12,168 bases of DNA from an uncultured Acidobacteriota bacterium (GTDB lineage Bacteria; Acidobacteriota; Terriglobia; Terriglobales; Acidobacteriaceae): assembly GCA_903832475.1 (NCBI GenBank), contig CAILBQ010000639.1, positions 1-12,168 of the forward strand, read 5' to 3'. Below are positions 1-6,980 of this stretch, one piece after another. Both the position numbers and the translations under genes were made by a program. The notes under the pieces are model-generated. The model saw nothing but the letters and a program-made list of their open reading frames with translations, was not told the origin of the DNA and made no database searches. Numbering within the stretch: position 1 is the stretch's first letter; the number at the start of each line of letters is the position of its first letter.

Positions 1-428
1 CAGTCATTGCGGAAAGCACTCGATCTCTCGAAAGTTGGGTGGAAACCCTGGCACAACAATCAATCAGCGAAGCAGCGGTATCGCGGGAGTTTAAAACTGG
101 AAGGTGTTAGGTAGGCTTCAACAAGCGCGGAGAACGCATTGGCATTGAAGCAGGTTGCATGGTGTCAGCATTTGCGAACTATAGCATGGCCTTCCGCCGA
201 ATCGTGAACAAATTTTTTGCGCACAAGGAACGTCAAATCTTGCGCAAGACCGGTCCTCGACAACATGACAGCAGATTCATTTTTCGCACTCCGCTTGCAA
301 TCTGGAAATTATTTACCTGGGAACGTTTCCATCGGACCCATCCCGGCCCGGATTGCGTATTCTTCTTGCGTCCGATCCCCAGGACCTAATTGGAGCCCAA
401 GTTGACGAAGCTGCTTCGTACCAATCTC
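1..428. other. Intergenic region upstream of the GH3 gene
   Basis: No convincing gene is seen in these 428 bases. All three forward frames stay open over the first 90 or so bases; the frame ending in TAG at 108-110 would give a plausible 35-residue C-terminus, but nothing separates it from chance. Two short frames at 159-389 and 217-405 have no family resemblance. The useful content is a LacI/CRE-like operator at 318-331. There is also a 10-bp perfect palindrome, CTTGCGCAAG, at 239-248. A TTGCAA hexamer at 295-300 could act as a -35 element, but no good -10 lies at the right distance. Confidence 0.5.
318..331. promoter_or_regulatory. LacI-family (CRE-like) operator candidate
   Basis: The sequence TGGGAACGTTTCCA differs at one base from the perfect palindrome TGGAAACGTTTCCA. 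It has the central CG step and the outer TG...CA typical of operators for LacI/GalR-family regulators, including CcpA cre sites. It lies about 60-100 bp upstream of the GH3 start, a sensible place for sugar-responsive repression. No LacI-family gene is in the window, so the regulator would act from elsewhere. The site is read from sequence; the regulation is inferred. Confidence 0.45.
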
Positions 429-3206
429 ATGACAGATGTTCCGACCACTTTCCGACCCGCTACCCACTCAAACTTTCGCTTCGCCGCATTGGTCTCTGCA
501 GTGCTGCTTGGCACCATGGCGATTCCCATGGCTGCACAGACCGCGGTCCCGGTTGTCACCGGCGTGCCGCGCGTGGACAAGCTGCTCAGCCAGATGACCT
601 TTGACGAAAAGATGGCTCTGATCCGCGGAGCCTCTGAGCCAGCAGCCACTAACCAGGGCCAAGCCGGCTTCCTGACGGGTGTGCCTCGACTGGGCATTCC
701 ACCGCTGCGCATGTCCGACGGACCTCCCGGCGTGCTGACCCGCTGGCCCTCGCAGGCGGAGACGGCAACCATGGGCCTGGCTGCCACCTTCTCTGAAGAT
801 GACGCCAAGCTCAATGGCGAAGTCATCGCCCGCGAAGCCAAGTCGCTGGGCATCGATGTCGTCCTCGAGCCCTTTATCAATATCGACCGCGACATCACAT
901 TTGCCCGCGGCTACAACACCTATGGCGAAGACCCGGTGCTCAGCGGCATCATGGGCGCCGGCCTCATTCACGGCATCCAGGGCCAAGGCGTCATGTCCCA
1001 GGCCAAGCATTACGTGGCCTACGACACCGACAGCGGCAATGTGTACGTCGACCAGCAGGCTCTGCATGAAATCTACGTTGCGCCTTTCATCGACGCGGTG
1101 CACGCGGATGTCTCGTCGATCATGTGCTCTTACAACAAGGTCAACGGCGTCCAGGCCTGCGGAAATCCCGACACGCTCATCAAGATCCTGCGCGATGAGG
1201 TTGGCTTCAAGGGCTTCGTCACCTCCGACTGGGGAGCGGTCCACGCCGCCAACTTCATCAACAACGGCCTGGACATGGAGATGCCCGGCCCTGGGCCGAA
1301 AGACAGCCCGCTCGGGTCGATGATCTTCTCCTTCTTCACAACCGAGAAGCCGAACGACGCGCCTCCGCCGAAGCCCAACATGGCCCTGCTCGCCGGGTTT
1401 CTGGGTGGGCATCTGCCAGAAGAGCCGGCGCCGCCGCCGTTCAACTTTGGCGCATTTGGAACTGGGAAAGATGCCCACACCAACTTCTGGAATCTGAAGC
1501 AGGAAGGCAAGCTGGACGAGGCTACCGTCACGCGTGCTGCCGGCCGCGTTCTCTACGAAATTGAAAAGTTTGGCTACCTCGACCATCCGACTGCCGGCCA
1601 GAATGGACCCAAAGTCGACCAGAAAGAACCGCCGGTTCATGCTGTCGAAGAAAACGCCGCCGCTATCCAGAAGACTGCGGAAGACGCCGCTGTTCTGCTC
1701 AAGAACGAAGACAGCATCCTGCCGCTGAAAACTTCAGACACCGTCGCCTTCATCGGCCCCGGCGCGGGACAGACGGTGGCCATCGGCACCGCCGGCGAAC
1801 GCTCCATCGGCTGGCCCTGGCGCCAGATCGGCACCGTCCAGGCGCTCGCCAAAAACGACCCCGACCTGCATGTGACCTACGCCGTCGAAGACGACATGAC
1901 CGGCGTTCCCATCCCCGCCGACGCCTGGGCCGCACCCGGTCTCCACTATACGCCGGACCAATCAGCGAAGGATCAGGCTTCCTTCAACGTCCCACTCATC
2001 GACTTCACCACCAAGGCGGGTACAGCTTTGCCGGCGAACACGAACGCCACCTGGGAAGGCACGCTGAACATTCGCAGCCAGGGCACGTACTGGGTCTATC
2101 TTCAACTCCTCGGCGCGGCGGGCTCGGTTGAAATCGACGGCAAGCGCATCGCCGGAGCCAACGGCATGCGCGGCGGCGTCCACGGCGACACCGTGCTCGG
2201 CGGCAAGGACGGCCTCATACCTACCACCGACGGCCTGGACAACCTGCGCACTGCTCTCGAACTGACCAAGGGAGCGCACAGCGTCAAGGTCTCCATCGAA
2301 GGCGACACCTCAAACAGCCCGGCGCAGGTGCGTCTCGCCTGGCAGACCCCCGTGGAGCGCAAACAGAATCACGAAGCCGCCATTGCTGCCGCCAAGTCCG
2401 CCAAGACGGCCGTAGTCTTCGCGTGGTCGCGCGGCAAGACCGACTTCGTGCTTCCTGGGAACGGTACCGACTACGACCAAAACAAGCTGATCGAGGAGAT
2501 TGCCGCCGTCAACCCCAACACCGTCGTGGTTCTCAACGTCTCGCAACCGATCGCCATGCCCTGGATCGGCAAGGTGAAAGCGGTCCTGCAGATGTGGTGG
2601 CCGGGCGATGAAGGCGGCTGGGCCACAGCCAACATCCTCACCGGCAAGACCAGCCCGGCAGGACGCCTGCCCTTCACCTGGGCGAAGGAGCTGGCCGACT
2701 ACCCGGCCACCAACCCCAAGTATCCCGAGCGCTCGACCAAAGGAGTCGACGGCAAGACCACCTTCTCCGAAGGCATCAACGTCGGCTATCGATGGTTCGA
2801 CAAAGAGAAAATCGATCCGCTCTTTCCCTTCGGATTCGGTTTGAGCTATGCAAAATTTGCGTACTCCGATCTGAAGGCTGAGCCGGCTACGAATGGCGAC
2901 CTCACCGTGAGCTTCACCGTCCAGAACACGGGCAGCGTGGCCAGCGACGAGGTGCCGCAAATCTACCTGGGCCGCCCGGAAAAGAAGCAGGCCGGCGACT
3001 TCCCGGAGCACGCCTTGGTGGCCTTCGATCGCATTCACCTGGGAGCGGGCGAATCGAAGTCCGTCTCCATCACCGTCCCGCAACACCGGCTGGAGTTCTG
3101 GAACACAGGCGCCGGCAAGTGGACCGTCGCCAGCGGGCCTCGTCCTGTCCTGGTGGGCGGCTCATCGCGCGACCTGCCGTTAACCGCAACCGTCACAATC
3201 CCCTAA
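429..3206 (+). CDS. Exported GH3 beta-glucosidase with PA14 and Fn3-like domains
   Basis: Glycoside hydrolase family 3 enzyme, probably releasing beta-linked glucose or xylose from plant oligosaccharides outside the cytoplasm. From the ATG at 429 it is 925 residues. Residues about 17-37 form a signal peptide ending MAAQ. The TIM-barrel domain carries SDGPPG near residue 97, the KH pair near 193, and the nucleophile Asp267 in the SDWGAVHA motif. An alpha/beta domain follows, interrupted by a PA14-type carbohydrate-binding insertion (about 500-640). The likely acid/base is Glu781 in FSEGINVGYRWF. An Fn3-like domain ends the protein. A TTG at 390 in the same frame has AGGA five bases upstream and would add 13 residues; ATG 429 was preferred because it gives a more normal signal-peptide n-region. 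A proline-rich insertion of about 55 residues follows the nucleophile. The family is secure; exact substrate is not. Confidence 0.95.
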   Translation: MTDVPTTFRPATHSNFRFAALVSAVLLGTMAIPMAAQTAVPVVTGVPRVDKLLSQMTFDEKMALIRGASEPAATNQGQAGFLTGVPRLGIPPLRMSDGPPGVLTRWPSQAETATMGLAATFSEDDAKLNGEVIAREAKSLGIDVVLEPFINIDRDITFARGYNTYGEDPVLSGIMGAGLIHGIQGQGVMSQAKHYVAYDTDSGNVYVDQQALHEIYVAPFIDAVHADVSSIMCSYNKVNGVQACGNPDTLIKILRDEVGFKGFVTSDWGAVHAANFINNGLDMEMPGPGPKDSPLGSMIFSFFTTEKPNDAPPPKPNMALLAGFLGGHLPEEPAPPPFNFGAFGTGKDAHTNFWNLKQEGKLDEATVTRAAGRVLYEIEKFGYLDHPTAGQNGPKVDQKEPPVHAVEENAAAIQKTAEDAAVLLKNEDSILPLKTSDTVAFIGPGAGQTVAIGTAGERSIGWPWRQIGTVQALAKNDPDLHVTYAVEDDMTGVPIPADAWAAPGLHYTPDQSAKDQASFNVPLIDFTTKAGTALPANTNATWEGTLNIRSQGTYWVYLQLLGAAGSVEIDGKRIAGANGMRGGVHGDTVLGGKDGLIPTTDGLDNLRTALELTKGAHSVKVSIEGDTSNSPAQVRLAWQTPVERKQNHEAAIAAAKSAKTAVVFAWSRGKTDFVLPGNGTDYDQNKLIEEIAAVNPNTVVVLNVSQPIAMPWIGKVKAVLQMWWPGDEGGWATANILTGKTSPAGRLPFTWAKELADYPATNPKYPERSTKGVDGKTTFSEGINVGYRWFDKEKIDPLFPFGFGLSYAKFAYSDLKAEPATNGDLTVSFTVQNTGSVASDEVPQIYLGRPEKKQAGDFPEHALVAFDRIHLGAGESKSVSITVPQHRLEFWNTGAGKWTVASGPRPVLVGGSSRDLPLTATVTIP

Positions 3207-3224
3207 GAACGCTTCAGCCAGAGT

Positions 3225-3279
3225 CGCCCCCCGGCCTGTCGCCTATGACAGATTCTCCTGGGGGCGTTCTCCTGTTTTT
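3225..3279 (+). terminator. Stem-loop terminator after the GH3 gene
   Basis: A GC-rich stem pairs 3225-3234 with 3257-3266 (CGCCCCCCGG against CCTGGGGGCG, one mismatch). It encloses a second perfect stem, CTGTC (3236-3240) with GACAG (3247-3251). Five T residues follow at 3275-3279. It begins 18 bases after the GH3 stop codon. The right arm and T-run lie inside the last codons of the converging glycosyltransferase gene, so the DNA is shared. The T-run favours + strand termination; nothing comparable follows the stem on the - strand. Confidence 0.6.
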
Positions 3280-4343
3280 GCCTCGGTCACCGGCTTGCGT
3301 CGCATAGGCACCAGCGACTCGACGAAGATTCTCTCCGCCTCGTCCCAGCTAAACCGCTCGGCATATTTCCGGCATTCGTCGCGTGAACAAGTGAGGGCAT
3401 GCGTGATAGCGACGCCCAGATCTTGGCTGATCCCGCCGACGCGCTCGTCGTTGGCCACGTCGATCGGGCCGGTTACGGGATAACCTGCGATCGGCGTTCC
3501 CGAAGCCAGCGACTCAAGCAAGACCAGGCCAAAGGTGTCGGTGAGACTGGGAAACACAAACACGTCGGCGCTCGCAAACAGGCGTGCCAGCTCATCTCCG
3601 TACTTTGCGCCAAGAAAAGTCGCGGCCGGAAACTGCTTTTCGAGCTCCTCACGGCCTGGACCCTCTCCGACAATCAGCTTGGTCCCCGGCATGTCCAAAG
3701 ATAGAAAGGGTGCCAGGTTTTTCTCCACCGATACGCGGCCTACATACAGCGCGACCGGCTTCGCATACGGCAAGGCCGTCCGCCTCGAAGGATGAAACTT
3801 CATCGCATCGACTCCGTGCGTCCACTGGGTGCAGCGCATGAATCCCCGCTCGCGCAGGTAGGTCATCAAGCTTGGTGTGGGAGCCAACGTTGCCGCTGCT
3901 CCGTTATGGAACCACCGCGCCAGCGCATAGGTCAGAAAAAGCGGAACGCCCATCCGCTCCTGGATAAACTCGGGAAACTTGGTATGGAACGAAGTCGTGA
4001 ACCGGTACCCATGAAAGCCGCACCACAGGCGCGCCATCATGCCCAGCGGCCCCTCCGTGGCCAGGTGAACGCAATCCGGCTGCAACGCGCGCAGCCGGCG
4101 TGGCAGACGCCAGACATTTACAGCAATGGGAATATTCGGGTCGCTGGGCAGCGGCACACAGCGAAACTCGCTGGGCTGAATGACAGTGACTTTCCACCCG
4201 GCGTCGCGCAGATCGCCAACCAGCCGCTGGTAGGTGCGCACGACTCCGTTGATCTGCGGCTCCCATGCATCGGTGACCAGCGCGAGGTGGCGCGGACGCC
4301 ATGCTGAGCCACCGGTCGCGGGAGATGTCTGGTGCGTACCCAG
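3243..4343 (-). CDS. GT4 family glycosyltransferase (alpha-mannosyltransferase-like)
   Basis: GT-B fold, retaining glycosyltransferase of family 4. It resembles proteins annotated as GDP-mannose-dependent alpha-mannosyltransferases, so it probably adds a hexose to a lipid or surface glycan at the inner membrane. The N-terminal domain has LVTDAWEPQINGVVRTY, HLATEGPLG and TSFHTKFPE. The nucleotide-sugar domain has LYVGRVSVEKN and FPSLTDTFGLVLLESLASG, which holds the second Glu of the EX7E motif; the first position is not Glu, as is usual in this subfamily. The first ordinary start, GTG at 4239-4241, would cut the DAWEPQINGV motif, and no in-frame ATG, GTG or TTG lies between it and the TAG at 4392-4394. 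I extended to CTG at 4341-4343, which has GGGAAGG just upstream, giving 366 residues. The start is therefore uncertain and a sequence error or frameshift is possible. No neighbour identifies the substrate. Confidence 0.82.
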   Translation of the reverse strand: MGTHQTSPATGGSAWRPRHLALVTDAWEPQINGVVRTYQRLVGDLRDAGWKVTVIQPSEFRCVPLPSDPNIPIAVNVWRLPRRLRALQPDCVHLATEGPLGMMARLWCGFHGYRFTTSFHTKFPEFIQERMGVPLFLTYALARWFHNGAAATLAPTPSLMTYLRERGFMRCTQWTHGVDAMKFHPSRRTALPYAKPVALYVGRVSVEKNLAPFLSLDMPGTKLIVGEGPGREELEKQFPAATFLGAKYGDELARLFASADVFVFPSLTDTFGLVLLESLASGTPIAGYPVTGPIDVANDERVGGISQDLGVAITHALTCSRDECRKYAERFSWDEAERIFVESLVPMRRKPVTEAKTGERPQENLS

Positions 4344-4560
4344 CGTAGCCTTCCCATTCTCTTCAGTCGCAGCGGAAACTTCGAGAGAACTCTAGGCTAT
4401 CAGTCTTGACTTTGCCAAGGCACATGATCCGTACCATGAAGTCCCAGGCAAAGGGAACATTACAAGCTCCCTTCCGGCAAAACCGTAACCCGGCGAAGGC
4501 TCGGTGCGACCACCGGGAGCGTGAACCGCGAAGCGGCGACTGCCGTACGGCAGGTGCTGC
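4344..4560. other. Intergenic region with many complementary stems
   Basis: Lies between fabI and the glycosyltransferase gene on the - strand. Stems seen: CTTTGCC/GGCAAAG (4410-4416 with 4447-4453); AAGGGA/TCCCTT (4451-4456 with 4468-4473); GCTCCC/GGGAGC (4466-4471 with 4515-4520), enclosing CGGTG/CACCG (4502-4506 with 4511-4515, loop CGAC); CCGC/GCGG (4526-4529 with 4533-4536). A perfect 14-bp palindrome, CTGCCGTACGGCAG, is at 4540-4553, and GGCAG/CTGCC at 4549-4561 overlaps the fabI stop codon. Some stems compete, so no single fold is claimed. There is no T-run, so it is not a classic terminator. It could be an untranslated structured RNA, a dispersed repeat, or the 3' end of the fabI transcript. 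Confidence 0.35.
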
Positions 4561-5337
4561 CTAGAAGCCCATGATGTTGTAGCCGCAGTCGACGTAGATG
4601 GTCTCTCCAGTGATGGCGGCGGAAAGATCGCTGGCCAGGAAAGCGGCCAGGCCGCCGACTTCAATCTGCTCCACATTGCGCTTCAGCGGAGCCCGCTCGG
4701 CATGCGCTTTCAGCATGTCTCCCAGGGCGCCCACACCGCGGGCGGCCAGCGTCCGAATCGGTCCGGCTGAGATGGCGTTGACGCGGATTTTGCTCGGCCC
4801 GAGGCTCGAGGCCAGATAGCGAACGGTGGCTTCGAGAGCCGCCTTGGCCACGCCCATTACGTTGTAGTTGGGGACGACTTTTTCCGCGCCGTAGTAGGTC
4901 AGCGTCATCACCGAGCCGCCCTGGGTCATCAGCGGAGCCGCCGCACGGGTCACCGCAATCAACGAATAGACGCTGACGTCATGCGCGATCCGGAAACCTT
5001 CCCGGGTGGTGTTCACGAAATCGCCGCGCAGGTCCTCCGCCGGGGCGTAGGCGACGGCATGGACCAGCGCGTCCAGCTTGCCGTACTTCTCTTTGAGCTG
5101 CCCGAACAGCGTCTCAATCTCGGCATCGCTGGCCACATCGCACTGGAAGCCTTCAGCGCCGGGCAGCTCGTCGATCAAGCCCTGCGCTTCGGATTTCATC
5201 CGCTCATTCTGGTAGCAGATGGCGAGCTTGGCGCCGCCCTCGTGCATTTTCTGGGCGATGCCCCAGGCAATGGACCGCTTATTCGCCAGCCCAAAGATGA
5301 CCGCCGTCTTTCCTTCGAGATTGATCAGTTCCGCCAT
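4561..5337 (-). CDS. fabI: Enoyl-[acyl-carrier-protein] reductase [NADH]
   Basis: Cytoplasmic short-chain dehydrogenase/reductase that reduces the enoyl-ACP double bond, the last step of each fatty-acid elongation cycle. It has 258 residues, the usual FabI length. It shows the FabI nucleotide-binding pattern GLANKRSIAWG (16-26) rather than the general SDR glycine motif. The catalytic residues are Tyr148, Tyr158 and Lys165 in YYGAEKVVPNYNVMGVAK, and the substrate-loop motif SAGPIRTLAA begins at residue 190. The frame is open further upstream, but the ATG at 5337 was chosen because GGAG sits five bases before it (5343-5346) and MAELINLEGKTAVIFG is where family proteins begin. It lies 138 bp downstream of murI on the same strand and could be co-transcribed; no promoter in the gap was convincing. 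Confidence 0.97.
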   Translation of the reverse strand: MAELINLEGKTAVIFGLANKRSIAWGIAQKMHEGGAKLAICYQNERMKSEAQGLIDELPGAEGFQCDVASDAEIETLFGQLKEKYGKLDALVHAVAYAPAEDLRGDFVNTTREGFRIAHDVSVYSLIAVTRAAAPLMTQGGSVMTLTYYGAEKVVPNYNVMGVAKAALEATVRYLASSLGPSKIRVNAISAGPIRTLAARGVGALGDMLKAHAERAPLKRNVEQIEVGGLAAFLASDLSAAITGETIYVDCGYNIMGF

Positions 5338-5342
5338 GCGTT

Positions 5343-5346
5343 CTCC
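5343..5346 (-). promoter_or_regulatory. Ribosome binding site deciding the fabI start
   Basis: On the - strand the sequence reads GGAG-AACGC-ATG, with five bases between the Shine-Dalgarno core and the ATG at 5337. This rules against the upstream in-frame start at 5385, which would add 16 residues unlike the family. Confidence 0.65.
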
Positions 5347-5475
5347 GTTCCTCACTGCCGCGACCCCAAAAAACGGACTCGGCAAACGCCAACCAGAATA
5401 TCAGTCGGACGCAATCGGCTGTTGGCGAGCAGCCCCGGCCGCAAAATTCGGGCAAATGGACCTTTGCTCTGCAAA

Positions 5476-6327
5476 TCAGCCGCCCAAGTCGACCAGTTCA
5501 ACTTTGCCCACGGGCAATCCCAGAAACCGTGAGCCGAGGCGCTCGAATTTCTCGACGGAATCGGTGGCAAAACAACGAATTTCCGGCCGACTCCGGGCTG
5601 TGCCGGCCGGCGGAGCGACCAACTCGGCGACTTCCTCCGCGACAGCCTCTGCCGAATCGATGACCCCAACCTTCAAAGGAGAAGCCAGCTCCGCAATCAC
5701 CCGTTCCAGCACTCCACGAATCAACGGATAGTGCGTGCATCCGAGCATCAACGTGTCAGGGAAATAGCCGTCCCGGCGCGCCTCCTGAAGCAATTCCCTC
5801 AGATAAATCCTGACGACTTCGGCAGTCACGGGATGATCGACCCAACCCTCTTCGACCAGCGGCACCAGCAGCGGACAGGCTTTTTCGACGGCACGCAGCC
5901 CACGCGCCCGGCAAGCCGCCGCGTAGGCATGGCTGGCCACAGTGGCCTCGGTGGCAATCACCAGAACGTCCTTGCTGGCCGAGGCCCGCGCGGCCGCGGC
6001 CGCACCCGGCTCGATGACGCCCAGCACCGGCACGGACACCGCTTTCTGGATCGCATCGAGGGCCAGCGCACTGGCTGTATTGCAGGCGATCACCAAGAAT
6101 TCCGCCCCGCACTCCTTCACCAGGAACTGCGCGCTTTCCGCCGCATAGCGCGCGATCGTTCGCCGCGACTTCGATCCGTAGGGCAGCCGTGCCGTGTCGC
6201 CAAGGAAGGAAAATTGGGCGCCCGGCAGACGCTTCAGCAGTGCTTTCAACACCGTCAGGCCGCCAAATCCTGAATCGAATACCCCGATTACCGGTCCTTC
6301 CTTCTCAAATCCATCCATAGCGCTCAT
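5476..6327 (-). CDS. murI: Glutamate racemase
   Basis: Cofactor-independent racemase that makes D-glutamate for peptidoglycan precursors in the cytoplasm. It has 283 residues, within the family range. It shows GVFDSGFGGLTVL (15-27) with the catalytic-site Asp and Ser, DTARLPYG (44-51), the first catalytic cysteine Cys82 in ACNTASA, and the second, Cys197, in GCTHYPL. The start at 6327 is supported by GGGAG seven bases upstream (6335-6339) and by the ATGA overlap with the stop of the GerMN gene, which suggests translational coupling. A second ATG at 6318 lacks a Shine-Dalgarno. A GerM-type gene beside glutamate racemase is also known in Bacillus subtilis (gerM near racE), which supports the pairing. 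Confidence 0.97.
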   Translation of the reverse strand: MSAMDGFEKEGPVIGVFDSGFGGLTVLKALLKRLPGAQFSFLGDTARLPYGSKSRRTIARYAAESAQFLVKECGAEFLVIACNTASALALDAIQKAVSVPVLGVIEPGAAAAARASASKDVLVIATEATVASHAYAAACRARGLRAVEKACPLLVPLVEEGWVDHPVTAEVVRIYLRELLQEARRDGYFPDTLMLGCTHYPLIRGVLERVIAELASPLKVGVIDSAEAVAEEVAELVAPPAGTARSRPEIRCFATDSVEKFERLGSRFLGLPVGKVELVDLGG

Positions 6328-6980
6328 GGCGTCGCTCCCGCAGTGCTGGCCTGCGGCTCCGATACAGCTTCGGTGGTCAGATAGGTTCGAGTAAGGTCTG
6401 CATGACCGGCCAGGGTGGCGCGAGGCTTGCCATCCACCAAAAAGCGCACCTCGCTGATCTGCGGCAGGTTGGCGTGGAGGGTGCCGCAGATGGATAGGAC
6501 CGTCAACGTCTCGGTCTCGATGCCCGCCGGATGGCCGTCGGCAAACGAACCTGACAAATTCACTACCGCCAGTTGCCCGCCACGCGGGGCTTCTCCGCTG
6601 CGCGTTTTTTCGGCGGCCTCCGGGACAGGCAGCAGGAAGACTTGCTGCACCGCCCGTGCAACCAACGGAATTGGGTGCGTTGAATCAGGCGCGCCGTAAA
6701 TCTCGAGCAGCTTGGATAGCAAGGCTCGGCCACGCGCTTCCGGATCCTGGGGCAAAGGTAGCGATTCCTGCTCCTGCAGCAGCGTTCCATCCAGATCGTT
6801 GGCCACCAGCAGCATCGCCGATTCCGCCGGAGCTACGACCGGGGCCGTCGTCGGCGCCAGGTCCTCGCCCTTCAGCAGCCGTTCATGGGCCTTTTCGCGA
6901 AGCCGCACCAGCAACACCGCCATCGCGACAGACACCAGCAGCAGCACAAAGAAGAGGACCTTCTGGTAGCGGGGGATCAT
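6324..6980 (-). CDS. Membrane-anchored GerMN domain protein
   Basis: 218-residue protein with a short basic N-terminus (IPRYQK), one hydrophobic segment at about 8-25 with no evident cleavage site, and an outward-facing domain. Residues about 55-195 fit the GerMN (sporulation/spore germination) domain: an opening strand MLLVANDLDGTL, a central part with LSKLLEIYGAP, then NLSGSFADG, a TLTVLSICGTLHANLPQISEV helix and VRFLVDGKP. GerMN domains occur in non-sporulating bacteria and are thought to act in envelope assembly through protein contacts; no catalytic residues are expected. The ATG at 6980 was chosen over an upstream start at 7040. GGGGAAG lies five bases before it, and it overlaps the amidase stop as ATGA. 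The linked amidase and murI suggest a peptidoglycan role, possibly as amidase partner. Confidence 0.85.
   Translation of the reverse strand: MIPRYQKVLFFVLLLVSVAMAVLLVRLREKAHERLLKGEDLAPTTAPVVAPAESAMLLVANDLDGTLLQEQESLPLPQDPEARGRALLSKLLEIYGAPDSTHPIPLVARAVQQVFLLPVPEAAEKTRSGEAPRGGQLAVVNLSGSFADGHPAGIETETLTVLSICGTLHANLPQISEVRFLVDGKPRATLAGHADLTRTYLTTEAVSEPQASTAGATP

Noticed and set aside
1..114. Possible 3' end of a gene entering from the left
   Set aside because: Frames ending at 110 and 114 are both open from the edge and the third stays open to about 94, so openness does not discriminate. No motif was recognised.
468..1640. Long open frame (390 codons) on the - strand across the GH3 gene
   Set aside because: It is opposite a gene with intact GH3 motifs throughout. 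Its translation shows no family pattern. Long antisense frames are expected in GC-rich coding DNA.
2310..3086. Open frame of 258 codons on the - strand across the GH3 C-terminus
   Set aside because: Same reason: it shadows the alpha/beta and Fn3-like domains and has no recognisable motif.
4392..4676. Small - strand frame running from within fabI through the structured intergenic region
   Set aside because: The peptide part outside fabI looks coherent, but its start lies inside fabI in another frame, no ribosome site was seen, and the DNA is better explained by paired stems.
5020..5065. Alanine in FabI (VHAVAYAP) where E. coli has Gly93, a position linked to triclosan resistance
   Set aside because: Alanine at this position is natural in many FabI proteins, including that of Staphylococcus aureus, so it does not by itself suggest resistance.
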